This document shows, piece after piece, positions 38,286-46,810 of a stretch of DNA of 64,000 nucleotides; positions within the stretch are counted from its first letter, which is position 1, and each line of letters starts with the position of its first letter. The notes below the pieces were generated by a model. It ran no database searches, was not told where the DNA came from, and saw only the letters and a list, made by a program, of their open reading frames with translations. The translations under genes and the position numbers were made by a program. The DNA comes from Ancylomarina longa (lineage in GTDB: Bacteria; Bacteroidota; Bacteroidia; Bacteroidales; Marinifilaceae): the NCBI RefSeq assembly GCF_003996985.1, contig NZ_RJJX01000003.1, positions 24,646 through 88,645 on the forward strand, read 5' to 3'.

Positions 38286-38635
38286 GTAATCTGCTATCCA
38301 TTTTAAATCTCTTGCCCCAAATATTTTAGGTAACATCTTATTAATCTAATCCCTTCAATTAGGATTTTTTTCTCTTTTAGGGAAAATCCCGATAGGGGAA
38401 AGGGTGCAATATTATTTTCTTCATAATTCGAATAAATATAGCAGCTTTAATAGTGGTGATTATTCCTTTCTTGATTTACACTTAGAATCCGAATTTCGTA
38501 ATGTCTTTCCCGAAGTGAATATTCCCTGAAAAACCTGTGTTTATTGGTTTGATCCGTGTCATCTGTGTTCTAATAAATTTTCTTTCACACCTATGCACCC
38601 TTTTTTAAATACCTTTCAGCGATCGATTTTATAAG

Positions 38636-38667
38636 TTTTGTCATCCTGAATATCCTTCCTATATTTG
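38636..38667 (+). promoter_or_regulatory. Promoter of the uracil/xanthine permease gene
   Basis: TTTTG at 38636-38640 and TATATTTG at 38660-38667 are separated by 19 bases. Both boxes and the spacing fit the Bacteroidota consensus. The ATG lies 29 bases after the -7 box. This is the best-formed promoter in the window. Confidence 0.7.
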
Positions 38668-38696
38668 CGCCAATTTGTGAAATTTAAAACCATTTT

Positions 38697-39926
38697 ATGA
38701 TCCTATCTCAAGAAGTTGTGGACCTTCAGAGTCCCACAAAACGAATTGTTCTGGGTGTACAGTTCTTATTTGTTGCCTTTGGCGCAACCGTACTCGTCCC
38801 CTTATTAGTCGGAATAGACCCCGCCGTTGCATTATTCACTGCAGGAATCGGAACCTTGATTTTTCATTTAATCACCAAAGGTATGGTTCCTGTTTTTTTG
38901 GGCAGTAGTTTTGCATTTATCGCTCCAATTGTGGCAGCAACCAAACTGTATGGTTTACCAGGAGCCTTATCGGGATTGATAGCGGTAGGTCTGGTTTACG
39001 GTATTGTATCCATGGTGATAAAGGTGTGGGGATTGCGAGTGATCGAGAAAATTTTCCCTGCCATTGTTGTTGGGCCTGTGATCATGATTATCGGACTTTC
39101 CTTAGCTCCTGTTGCAGTAAATATGGCAAAAACCAATTGGGCAATTGCCACTGTTGCCTTATTAACAGCAGTACTGATAGTAGTATATAGCAAGGGAATG
39201 ATGAAGTTGATTCCAATATTTTCAGGTATTGTAGTTGGTTATATTATTTCAGTGATCCTGGGAGAAGTGGACTTCACCGCAATAAAGGAAGCCGCATGGT
39301 TCACCTTACCATCTTTTACTCGCCCCGAGTTGAATTGGAGTGCAGTATTATATATGGTTCCTGTTGCCTTCGCACCAATTATTGAACATGTTGGCGATAT
39401 GTATGCCATTGGCGGTGTTGCCAACAAGAAATTTGTGAAAGATCCGGGATTACACCGCACCTTATTGGGAGATGGTATTGCAACTGCTTTTGCAGGATTT
39501 ATGGGCGGACCACCAAATACAACCTATTCGGAGGTTACTGGAGCAATTGCCTTAACCAAAGTTACCGATCCCAGAATATTAAGAATTTCGGCAGTAACCG
39601 CGATATCTTTTTCATTAATTGGAAAAGTTAGTGCTTTTCTAAAAACCATACCTCAAGCAGTATTGGGCGGAATCATGTTGTTATTATTCGGAATGATTGC
39701 TGGCATCGGCATTAAGACTTTAATCGATGCAAATACCGATTTTGGTAAAACCAGAAATCAAGTGATTATCTCCATTGTGTTGACTGTTGGAATTGGAGGA
39801 GCCCAGATTTCTTACGGTAACTTTTCTTTGGCAGGTATCGGATTGGCATCTATTGTTGGTGTGGTACTAAACCTGATATTGCCAGATAAATCAAGTCCGA
39901 TTAAAGGCAGCCACGTAGAACAGTAA
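38697..39926 (+). CDS. NCS2-family uracil (or xanthine) permease
   Basis: A 409-residue inner-membrane transporter with about 12-14 hydrophobic segments. It matches the UraA/PyrP branch of the NCS2 family: an N-terminal FGATVLVPLLVGIDPAVAL segment, the GSSFAFIAPI half-helix, and the later IIEHVGD and GGPPNTTYSE motifs with the substrate-binding glutamates. Uracil is the likeliest substrate, xanthine the alternative. It stands alone, with a good promoter before it and a terminator after it. Confidence 0.9.
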   Translation: MILSQEVVDLQSPTKRIVLGVQFLFVAFGATVLVPLLVGIDPAVALFTAGIGTLIFHLITKGMVPVFLGSSFAFIAPIVAATKLYGLPGALSGLIAVGLVYGIVSMVIKVWGLRVIEKIFPAIVVGPVIMIIGLSLAPVAVNMAKTNWAIATVALLTAVLIVVYSKGMMKLIPIFSGIVVGYIISVILGEVDFTAIKEAAWFTLPSFTRPELNWSAVLYMVPVAFAPIIEHVGDMYAIGGVANKKFVKDPGLHRTLLGDGIATAFAGFMGGPPNTTYSEVTGAIALTKVTDPRILRISAVTAISFSLIGKVSAFLKTIPQAVLGGIMLLLFGMIAGIGIKTLIDANTDFGKTRNQVIISIVLTVGIGGAQISYGNFSLAGIGLASIVGVVLNLILPDKSSPIKGSHVEQ

Positions 39927-40066
39927 TTTGCTGTATTTATCGAATGCTTAATCATCTCATGATAAATTTTATGATGAGATTATGCTTGTTTTAAAATCAT
40001 TTTATTAAATTTGATTCTGTTAGCCTAAATCATTGATTTTAGGTTCTCAAAATCCCTTTTATATAT

Positions 40067-40091
40067 AAAAAGCCCTTACGGGCTTTTTTTT
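40067..40091 (+). terminator. Terminator after the permease gene
   Basis: A stem AGCCC/GGGCT (40071-40075 with 40080-40084), extended by A-T pairs, is followed by a run of T residues. It is 140 bases after the permease stop. The A run on the other side allows use by the convergent hxlR transcript too. Confidence 0.8.
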
Positions 40092-40176
40092 ATGTCGGTA
40101 CTGAATTGAAATTGTTTGATGCAGATCAATTGGAAATATTGAATAGGAGATCCTCCAAAAAATTGTTAGGAAGTAA

Positions 40177-40542
40177 TTATCCCTTAAATTTATTTCTAGA
40201 TTCCAGAATTGCCAATTTGTTTTCTTCAGCCCAACCTGCCAGACCATGAATGTGCTTAAGTAAGGATTTACCTCTTTCTGTGGTTTCATATTCAACTCTT
40301 GGTGGAACCTCAGGGTAAATAGTACGCTTAACCAGATCATCTGCTTCAAGTGTACGCAGTGTTACAGTCAACATTTTCTGCGATATATCTCCCATTGTTC
40401 TTAGTAGCTCATTGAATCGCATTTTTTCTACTTCGCCTAAAATTAGAAGAACTAAAACAGACCACTTGTCTCCAAATCTGTCTAACACCGTTCTTATAGG
40501 ACAATTCTTAACATCCGAATATTTATTCAAATTATTTTCCAT
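40177..40542 (-). CDS. HxlR-family winged-helix transcriptional regulator
   Basis: A 121-residue DNA-binding protein of the HxlR (MarR-like) family. The N-terminal NCPIRTVLDRFGDKWSVLVL motif carries the conserved cysteine that in related proteins senses electrophiles or redox change. The winged helix follows (RFNELLRTMGDISQKML, then PPRVEYETTERG). It is divergent from an NmrA-like NAD(P)-binding gene, the same pairing as YtfH/YtfG. Two palindromes in the gap are probable binding sites, one overlapping its own promoter region. Confidence 0.92.
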   Translation of the reverse strand: MENNLNKYSDVKNCPIRTVLDRFGDKWSVLVLLILGEVEKMRFNELLRTMGDISQKMLTVTLRTLEADDLVKRTIYPEVPPRVEYETTERGKSLLKHIHGLAGWAEENKLAILESRNKFKG

Positions 40543-40568
40543 CTTATTTAATTGACTATTAGCAATAG

Positions 40569-40582
40569 TTACCTTAAGGTAA
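40569..40582. promoter_or_regulatory. Candidate HxlR operator 1 (perfect 14-bp palindrome)
   Basis: TTACCTTAAGGTAA is perfectly palindromic. It lies 26 bases before the hxlR start and covers the likely -7 area of that gene, which would allow self-regulation. Confidence 0.6.
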
Positions 40583-40588
40583 GTGCCT

Positions 40589-40600
40589 TACTTTAAAGTA
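40589..40600. promoter_or_regulatory. Candidate HxlR operator 2 (perfect 12-bp palindrome)
   Basis: TACTTTAAAGTA is perfectly palindromic. Its centre is 19 bp from that of the first palindrome, close to two helical turns, so two dimers could bind side by side. It lies just upstream of the promoter for the plus-strand gene. Confidence 0.6.
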
Positions 40601-40605
40601 CCTTC

Positions 40606-40636
40606 TTGTTTGAATATCACAAGCTGTTTACCTTTG
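40606..40636 (+). promoter_or_regulatory. Promoter of the NmrA-like oxidoreductase gene
   Basis: TTG at 40606-40608 and the exact -7 box TACCTTTG at 40629-40636 are spaced by 20 bases. The ATG is at 40704. It lies directly downstream of the two palindromes. Confidence 0.55.
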
Positions 40637-40703
40637 AAGCCTCCAAAGTAAGTTAGTTTAATTTGGAAACCAATATTCGAATTACAATTAAATACGAAGT
40701 AAA

Positions 40704-41576
40704 ATGAGTAAAATTTTAATTACAGGAGCTACAGGTAATTTAGGTAAATCTGTTATCCACAATTTATTGAAAGTGATAAAACCAGGAGACCTTGCTGTAT
40801 TGGGTAGAAATGCTGAAAAATTGGAGAATCTAAAAATAGTTGGTGTTGATGTGCGAATAGGTGATTACAATGATTACGATTCGCTTCTACAAGCATTTCA
40901 AGGGATCGATAAGCTTTATTTTGTGTCAGGGAACGATATGTTGAACCGTTCCAAACAACATGAAAATGTAGTAAATGCTGCTAAAGTAGCTGGGATCAAG
41001 CATATCGTTTACACTAGTTTTCTGTGTGAAAATGAAACTAAAACTTCGCCAATTTCATTTATAACGGAGGATCATATAATTACCGAAAATTGGTTAAAAG
41101 TTTCAGGAATGAAATACACCATACTAAAGCATAATCTTTACATGGATATGCTTCCGATTTTTATTGGTGAAAAAGTTTTGGAGACTGGGACAATTTATCT
41201 GCCTGCAGGCGAAGGGAAAGCTGCTTTTACTCTGAGAGAGGATTTGGCAGAGGTTGCTGCACACATACTTACTACAGAAGGACATGAAAATAAAGAATAT
41301 GATCTTACAGCAGATAAGGCATATTCATATGATGAAATAGCTACTATTATTTCTAACATTTCAGGAAAAATAATTCGTTATTATTCGCCTTCCAATGAAG
41401 AATTCACCAAGACATTGACTGAAGCAGGTGTACCTGAAGAATATATAGAACTGTTTGCAGGATTCTCATTGGCGATAGGTAATGGAGAACTTGATAAAAC
41501 CAATTCATTAATCGAGCAATTAATTGGAAGAAAATCCACTTCTGTAGAGGAATATTTAGAAGAAATATATTCTTAA
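40704..41576 (+). CDS. NmrA-like NAD(P)-binding protein, probable quinone oxidoreductase (YtfG type)
   Basis: A 290-residue Rossmann-fold protein of the atypical short-chain dehydrogenase group. The N-terminal ILITGATGNLGKSVI is the NAD(P)-binding motif. The pattern with LGRNAEKLE after strand 2 and VYTSFL matches NmrA/HSCARG and the NAD(P)H:quinone reductase YtfG. The divergent HxlR regulator supports induction by electrophiles or quinones, which is an inference from the family pairing. Confidence 0.85.
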   Translation: MSKILITGATGNLGKSVIHNLLKVIKPGDLAVLGRNAEKLENLKIVGVDVRIGDYNDYDSLLQAFQGIDKLYFVSGNDMLNRSKQHENVVNAAKVAGIKHIVYTSFLCENETKTSPISFITEDHIITENWLKVSGMKYTILKHNLYMDMLPIFIGEKVLETGTIYLPAGEGKAAFTLREDLAEVAAHILTTEGHENKEYDLTADKAYSYDEIATIISNISGKIIRYYSPSNEEFTKTLTEAGVPEEYIELFAGFSLAIGNGELDKTNSLIEQLIGRKSTSVEEYLEEIYS

Positions 41577-41705
41577 TTCACTATCGAATAGTTACGATCT
41601 GGTTTCTCCAACAGGAGGGCTGGATTGTTTAAATTGGATATTTAAGACTAAGCTGACTAATTATCCGATATTTGTAATTCTTTATCAACAACAATTAATA
41701 TTACT

Positions 41706-41978
41706 ATGGATTTAAATGCTATTAAAGAATCTGTTGAGAAATTTGTGTATCATATCCCTTCAGATAAAAAAGTTCCGCTCCATAAACATGCCGAACAAGA
41801 TGAAATATTTTATTGTATAAAGGGCTCTGGTTTTGGAGTATTAGAAAATGAGGAAATAGAGTTAAAGGTAGGGGAAACCTTTATTGTCCCTGCAGGTAAA
41901 TTGCATTCGCTTCGAAGTGATGGAGATCTCTACGTTACTGCTTTTCTTGTTCCTGTTGTGGATGAGCGATTAAAATAA
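41706..41978 (+). CDS. Small single-domain cupin protein
   Basis: A 90-residue cupin. Motif 1 is HKHAEQDEIFYCIKGSG, with the two histidines and glutamate that usually bind a metal. Motif 2 is GETFIVPAGKLHSLRS. Function is unknown, since such stand-alone cupins range from isomerases to sensors. It follows the oxidoreductase gene by 129 bases on the same strand and might share its regulation. Confidence 0.82.
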   Translation: MDLNAIKESVEKFVYHIPSDKKVPLHKHAEQDEIFYCIKGSGFGVLENEEIELKVGETFIVPAGKLHSLRSDGDLYVTAFLVPVVDERLK

Positions 41979-42235
41979 ATTAATCAATTTAATATTTCAT
42001 GTGTCTCAGAAATGACTAAAAAAGTTTAGGCTTACTACTGTAGTAAAAACTCAAAAGCCTGCTACTTGAAATGAAATAAATATCCAGGAACTAAAATAAA
42101 GTTTTACCTGCTTCGCATAGCAGCAGAAGCTTCATTCATAGAACCTGGTTTTTTTGTGCTCTGCATTTGCTTGCACTTATTTGAATCGTAAAAAATAAAT
42201 ATCGATTCCTCATAAGTTTTTGGTTTAATTCTTTA

Positions 42236-43084
42236 CTAGTAGTTGTACCGAAAGGTATATCTTCCAAATTCAAAGTTCTTTCTACTGCCATTTACCTCAT
42301 AGGAACCTTTATTGTCGCACAGTCCATCTCCAAAATTATAGGTGCAGCTATCGTTCTCTACTGTAAATGCTACTTCTCCCGACAGAATAAACTCACACGA
42401 CTGACTTATTAACAATGGTGTTGATAACTCGAAATGATAGGCTCTTTCTTCCGAATCGATACCAGAACCACTACCGCTTACCAGAAACTGATCGTCCCAC
42501 GGATTGGAAGGAGTATCGTAACCCACCACCCATTCTTTGGTTTTAGAGCCGCTAATGGTATAGGTTTTGCCATTGGTCGATTCAAAAACAATATCCTGAT
42601 AGTTAATGGTAAAACTCAATTGATCGTTATCATTAAATCCAGTGCTCTGCACCTCAATGCTACCGTTAATTTTTAAATCGTTGATATAGAAATCTTCGAA
42701 ATGGATTTCCTGTTTGCATGTTCCGGTATCATATCTGCCCGAAATCTCGTTGCATATCTTTCCTCTCTTCTCCCTGCCCAGATAGTCTTTCTGATTGCCT
42801 GTGCCATAATCCAGTATGATGGAACTGGGACTTGCCTGTGCTTCCTGTCTGCTTATTTTTACCTGAGGAACAGAATCCCCTTTTGTATTCATTCCCTCCC
42901 CGGCTGCCATTAAATTGAATTCAACCTCATTTACTACATCTTCCAGAATGCAATTTATCATTGCATTTTCCTCAATATTTACGGGATTTATTATTTGTAC
43001 ATCCAATTCTTGCTTTGAATCATCACAAGCAACCAGCACCAATAAAACTCCTACGATACAACACAATCCCTTTCCCACGCTCAT
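42236..43084 (-). CDS. Putative lipoprotein of unknown function
   Basis: From 43084 the product has 282 residues. A lipoprotein signal peptide with lipobox LVAC precedes the mature Cys20. The AGGAG-type ribosome-binding site directly before this Met decides the start, although the frame is open for 55 more codons. The mature part contains ILDYGTGNQKDYLGREKRGK and beta-rich sequence, a pattern seen in surface lipoproteins of Bacteroidota. Ten or so acidic and asparagine-rich loops suggest an exported beta-sandwich. Function unknown. Confidence 0.72.
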   Translation of the reverse strand: MSVGKGLCCIVGVLLVLVACDDSKQELDVQIINPVNIEENAMINCILEDVVNEVEFNLMAAGEGMNTKGDSVPQVKISRQEAQASPSSIILDYGTGNQKDYLGREKRGKICNEISGRYDTGTCKQEIHFEDFYINDLKINGSIEVQSTGFNDNDQLSFTINYQDIVFESTNGKTYTISGSKTKEWVVGYDTPSNPWDDQFLVSGSGSGIDSEERAYHFELSTPLLISQSCEFILSGEVAFTVENDSCTYNFGDGLCDNKGSYEVNGSRKNFEFGRYTFRYNY

Positions 43085-43381
43085 ATCTTCTCCTTTTTTG
43101 GGGTGTAACATGTTGTTTTCTACGAGATCAGGACTAAAATAGTTTTGACGAGTGATGTGAAAAAGGATATAGATGCATGAAAATACTCTGTCAAATGAGT
43201 TGGTTTGCATTTGCAGGAATAGTAGAGATTCATTTTTGAATTTAGACAACTAGCAGGATCTGATCTGTTTTTAACGCAATGAATCTTAAATTTATGCCTT
43301 TCAATGTGTATTGCTAGCCGATAACTTCCTTTTCACCTCTTTTAATTGGGTAGAATGTCGATAATCGCCAGACTTTCAAGT

Positions 43382-44461
43382 TTAGAACCAATTTTTTCTT
43401 TTAAAATAAAGCAACATAGCTATGGAAATCACAACAATAAGAATCCATGCAGAAAGATATCCCAATTCCCAGTTCAACTCAGGCATATATTTAAAGTTCA
43501 TACCATAAATACCAGTAATAAAAGTTATAGGAATAAATATGGTAGCAACAATAGTAAGGATTTTCATGACCTGATTCATCCGGTATCCTTGAATAGAAAA
43601 GTATAGATTGGTATTGCTTTCTAAACGAACAGATATTTGTTCGCTTTGATCAAGGAGCGACAAGCATAGGTCTTTTAATTCGTAGTAATACTTAATGTGT
43701 TTTTCATCGATAAAGCCAAATTGCTCCCTCTCAATTCTGTCAACAAATTCTTTAATCGGAGTAATAGTTTTTTTAATTTGATGCACCTGTCTTTTAAACA
43801 GCTCAATAGTTTTTAGGGATTGTGGCGAAGGATCGATGTTGATATCAGAAAAACCAAGATTTTCAATTTTATTTTCTATTTCATTAATGGTTTTAAAATA
43901 ATTGTCCAAAATGGATTCAAGCAATAGATAAAGTAAATAATCAGATCCACGCTCTCGAATAATTCCTTTATTATTTCTTAGTTGTTGCCGAACATGGTCG
44001 AAATAGTTTGCTTTTTTTTCTTGAAACGATACCAGAAAATTAGATCCTAAAATAAAGCTTAATTGTTCTTGTTCCAGAATTTTGTTTTGGGTTGGGAGGA
44101 TAGACTTTAAGGTGAAAAACAAATATTTGTTATATTCCTGAAACTTTGTTCGTTGATTTACATCAAGAATATCCTGAATTGCCAAATCATGAATACCAAG
44201 TTTAAAACAGATATCTTTTATCTGATCGGTATCGTGTAATCCATCAATATTAAGCCAGTATTGATGGCTAATTTCCTCAAATCCTTTAAATTTTTTATTG
44301 CTGTAATTTGCGTCCTCAAAATATTCCAGCTTGTTATACTTGAATAGTTGCAGACTAAGCTCATCGGTGTATTTTATCCCCGTGAAAACGGGTATGCTGG
44401 GGTTTTCTTTTTTTCTATTTAGTAATTTCTTCGTCATGTTTGGGGTCTTTTTTATAAACAA
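43382..44461 (-). CDS. corA: CorA-type magnesium/cobalt transporter
   Basis: A 359-residue divalent-cation channel. It has a long cytoplasmic N-domain (about 1-285) and two C-terminal membrane segments. The first ends in the diagnostic pore motif YGMNF, followed by the short acidic loop with MPEL. A second in-frame Met eight codons later (44437) is an alternative start. mgtE in the same window provides a second magnesium route. Confidence 0.94.
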   Translation of the reverse strand: MFIKKTPNMTKKLLNRKKENPSIPVFTGIKYTDELSLQLFKYNKLEYFEDANYSNKKFKGFEEISHQYWLNIDGLHDTDQIKDICFKLGIHDLAIQDILDVNQRTKFQEYNKYLFFTLKSILPTQNKILEQEQLSFILGSNFLVSFQEKKANYFDHVRQQLRNNKGIIRERGSDYLLYLLLESILDNYFKTINEIENKIENLGFSDINIDPSPQSLKTIELFKRQVHQIKKTITPIKEFVDRIEREQFGFIDEKHIKYYYELKDLCLSLLDQSEQISVRLESNTNLYFSIQGYRMNQVMKILTIVATIFIPITFITGIYGMNFKYMPELNWELGYLSAWILIVVISIAMLLYFKRKNWF

Positions 44462-44801
44462 TGGTTCTGTAAGGAAATAATATGAAGTATCGGTTGATAT
44501 TTGTATAACCCATCTAAAATTACCTTTTTTCTTAAGATCTTAAAATAAATTTATGGTATAACGATAAATTATAGTCCGGAGGTTATTCCTTGTTTTTATG
44601 GATTCGTGTGTGGTACCAAATTCCATTTGCAGATTCATCTATAATATCCTGATCGTTAATATCTGTAGCGTTTCTGCCTTTTCCCTTATGCGAATTGTTC
44701 ATTTTATCGGTTGTATTTACTTATGTAGAATTATTCTAAATTTTGATTTTGGCAAACTTGACACATTTGACAGTTTATTTTTTAAAATACTTTACTTAAT
44801 T

Positions 44802-45083
44802 TCATGTTTGTAATCGTTCTTTGATAAATTGTAAAACATACATAAGAAGCCAACCTAACCAAATCAAATCATCAATAAAAGGAAGAGAATAGGAGGGAGA
44901 TATTTTCGGATTTTTGTGAATTGGCTTTGCACGTCGTGCAAAATGAATTTTCAGACTAAAAATCAGCTTCGACTGTTGAATGAAGTCATTTTTCAGCTTA
45001 AGAATTCGCTTAGATCTATCAACAAGTCTGTTTCCCAACTTGAAATATAGACTTGTAGGTGTGCATGGCTTGTTTTTAAGCAA
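44802..45083 (-). CDS. Doubtful short frame overlapping the degenerate repeat array
   Basis: 93 codons, opening only with TTG. The N-terminal two thirds read through the 42-nt array and show loose 14-residue repeats (for example NDFIQQSKLIFSLK). The C-terminus is hydrophobic (IDDLIWLGWLLMYVLQFI) and could be a membrane segment. No ribosome-binding site is evident. It may be the remnant of a repeat-containing gene rather than a functional one. Confidence 0.25.
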   Translation of the reverse strand: MLKNKPCTPTSLYFKLGNRLVDRSKRILKLKNDFIQQSKLIFSLKIHFARRAKPIHKNPKISPSYSLPFIDDLIWLGWLLMYVLQFIKERLQT

Positions 45084-45240
45084 AGAAGTTGTCTCGACCG
45101 TAGAGAAAGATTCTTTTTTAAGATGAAAATTCTACTTGATCACCTAACAAGGTGATTTTTCAAGCCGAAAAACTGTTTCGCTTGATGAGAGAGGACCTTT
45201 TTCAAATTTAAAAATAGCTATGACTGTCAATTCGCCTAAT
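44948..45240. repeat. Degenerate tandem array, about seven units with a period near 42 nt
   Basis: A T-run ending in TTCA/TTAA recurs at 44950, 44992, 45032, 45076, 45118, 45159 and 45201. The spacings are 42, 40, 44, 42, 41 and 42. Within each unit a run of A residues and then a TTcgact-like block follow at similar positions. The units are too diverged for an exact repeat but the period is regular. 42 nt equals 14 codons and four helical turns. Confidence 0.6.
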
Positions 45241-45288
45241 TCTGCTAGTCCTTACTGTTTACTTCCCTAATCATTAAAACAATTTCAT

Positions 45289-46026
45289 ATGAAGAAGATT
45301 TCGTATTATTTGTTTTCTCACAATGCTTTACTAACCTTGATAAAGGATATTATTAGTATTGTAGAGAAAGCGCCGGTTGCAGAACTTGGCTTACAAGTTT
45401 TTTTAGACATTGTAAAAGCCAAATTCGCCAATTATGAATCTGCTGTTACACGCGATAAAGTAAATCCTTATACTGCAAAATTAAATGAGGCCGATCAGGA
45501 AAGAGACGATCGCTTCATTGGTTTTAAAAGCTATGTTGCTGCTTGCAAGTATCGCAAGAGCAGGGCATGGCTCGAAGCGGCCGAGGAAATTGAAAAGCTG
45601 GTCGCCCACCACGGATCCGAATTGTATCGTATGGCCAATGCCGAGGAATCGGCTGCACTGGATAATCTGATTGCAGATTTAATGTCCGAGGCCTACCACC
45701 CGTTTATTGCCAAAATTAAGGCAGAAGACTGGTTGAACGAAATGAATAAGGATCAGTTGGGATATAAAGCTTTAATACAGGAGCAGGTGGAACAAACCGA
45801 TAGAAACACCAACTCCCTGGAAAATACCCAAAAGCCTTTAATCATGGCTAACAGAGCCTTACTTAGTATGATTGAATTGCAACAAACTGCAATAAATAAT
45901 CCTGCTTTAGGCGAATTAGTCGATCAGCTGAACAATCATATTTCGAAGAGCATGGCAAATGCACGTTTGTCGCATTCGCTCAACGAAAATGAGAAGGAAG
46001 CCGATCAGGAGGCCCTTAGTGAATAA
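45289..46026 (+). CDS. DUF6261 family protein
   Basis: A 245-residue cytoplasmic, largely helical and charged protein of a family known to me only from Bacteroidota and without known function. It has no signal peptide. The DRFIGFKSYVAACKYR stretch near residue 70 and the LIMANRALLSMIE stretch near 180 look like the most ordered parts. The tail (ENEKEADQEALSE) and following terminator are duplicated about 1.5 kb downstream (repeat R1). A degenerate 42-nt array precedes the gene. GC content is visibly higher in its middle part than in the surrounding island. Confidence 0.8.
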   Translation: MKKISYYLFSHNALLTLIKDIISIVEKAPVAELGLQVFLDIVKAKFANYESAVTRDKVNPYTAKLNEADQERDDRFIGFKSYVAACKYRKSRAWLEAAEEIEKLVAHHGSELYRMANAEESAALDNLIADLMSEAYHPFIAKIKAEDWLNEMNKDQLGYKALIQEQVEQTDRNTNSLENTQKPLIMANRALLSMIELQQTAINNPALGELVDQLNNHISKSMANARLSHSLNENEKEADQEALSE

Positions 46027-46198
46027 TAATTAAGTGTGGTTAGGGATGATAATTCTTTACCTATGTTTTTAACGATTACCAAAGCGCTATTTTGATGCGC
46101 AAAGCCCATCTGCAGTTTTTGTAGGTGGGCTTTTTCTATTTACGAATTTGTTACTTGGCTTGGTGTAAATTGCAAAACCACAACGCCGGCTTGCGGTA
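45985..46198. repeat. Direct repeat R1, copy 1
   Basis: About 214 bp, roughly 93% identical to 47541-47753 by eye. It includes the last 14 codons of the DUF6261 gene, a terminator hairpin, and ends in a small hairpin-forming segment (AACGCCGGCTTGCGGT). Together with copy 2 it brackets the two half-permease genes. Confidence 0.85.
46100..46136 (+). terminator. Terminator of the DUF6261 gene (inside R1 copy 1)
   Basis: AAGCCCA pairs with TGGGCTT around a short loop and is followed by five T residues, 75 bases after the stop. The same structure is preserved in R1 copy 2. Confidence 0.75.
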
Positions 46199-46269
46199 AG
46201 TGTGGGTTAAGGATATTTTTAATTAAATCATTCTGAATGATTTTATAAAATTAGTTATCAATTGCCATG

Positions 46270-46809
46270 TTAATCAGAACTCGCATTTGATAGGCTAATT
46301 AGTTTTTCTGTAATAATCCCCTGAAAAACTGACAGAATAGCCATTACAATGAGTAATGTAATGCTATAGACCCAGCCAAAGTATAGTATCAAAACTGGTA
46401 ACCATTGTAGTTTTATTCCTCTATTATAAAGAAATGTTACAATGAATTTATTTTTAACACCCTTTGATTGTAAGTCCTTTAATAAGGGATACCATGCATA
46501 AATTGAGCCCATAGAAATAATACCTGCGATTATCGAGATGATCCAACCTTTGATACCTGCATCTTCTCCCATGTATTTTTGTAATATCTTATTATTGATA
46601 TATAGATTTGTTAAAAACAGGATGAAATAAACGATGAGGAAAACAGGTATGATTTGAATAAGTATCTGTATAAATGAATGTAAGATTGGCATAATCTTAT
46701 CCGGAGAAAAAACAGAAATAGAACTATAAATTAATAAAACAAGAATAAAGAAATACCACTTTGTAAGTGTGTTCTTCGATTTTTTAATCTTTCCCATATT
46801 TTCTTTCAT
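46270..46809 (-). CDS. Split permease, second half (COG0701/UPF0718-like)
   Basis: A 179-residue membrane protein with about four hydrophobic segments, resembling one half of the COG0701 permease family (relatives of ArsP). The stretch ISMGSIYAWYPLLKDL followed by FLYNRGIKLQWLPV resembles the conserved re-entrant segments of that family. It starts one base after the stop of the other half, so they are translated together and probably form a heterodimer. The substrate is unknown. The pair is enclosed by the R1 repeats. Confidence 0.68.
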   Translation of the reverse strand: MKENMGKIKKSKNTLTKWYFFILVLLIYSSISVFSPDKIMPILHSFIQILIQIIPVFLIVYFILFLTNLYINNKILQKYMGEDAGIKGWIISIIAGIISMGSIYAWYPLLKDLQSKGVKNKFIVTFLYNRGIKLQWLPVLILYFGWVYSITLLIVMAILSVFQGIITEKLISLSNASSD

Positions 46810-46810
46810 A

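Larger units (their letters stand above)
38008..38696. other. Long intergenic region with a MITE-like element
   Basis: 689 bases with no convincing gene. It contains a 153-bp element with 11-bp terminal inverted repeats (38133-38285) and a further hairpin, GGATTTT...AAAATCC, around 38362-38389. The phrase CCGTGTCATCTGTGTTC sits at about 38554-38570, and a well-formed promoter at its right end drives the permease gene. Confidence 0.6.
44462..45288. other. Gene-poor region upstream of the DUF6261 gene with a 42-nt-period array
   Basis: 827 bases without a confident gene. The left third (44462-44800) shows nothing I recognise. The right part holds a degenerate tandem array (44948-45240) and a weak minus-strand frame (44802-45083). 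Confidence 0.55.

Noticed and set aside
38554-38570. Phrase CCGTGTCATCTGTGTTC as a possible widespread Bacteroidota repeat
   Set aside because: It looks familiar from intergenic DNA of this phylum, but only one copy is in the window, so a repeat cannot be shown here.
40059-40349. 96-codon minus-strand frame within the hxlR region
   Set aside because: It is a shifted frame of the HxlR gene, which has clear family motifs in the other frame.
42236-43249. Long form of the lipoprotein gene starting at 43249
   Set aside because: The internal Met at 43084 has a strong ribosome-binding site and is followed at once by a lipoprotein signal peptide. The upstream 55 codons have no such features.
44598-44813. 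71-codon plus-strand frame right of corA
   Set aside because: No recognisable domain, no promoter or ribosome-binding site, and AT-rich spacer composition. Treated as chance.
44948-45240. CRISPR array
   Set aside because: The periodic units are degenerate throughout. There is no invariant repeat with variable spacers, and no cas gene is nearby.
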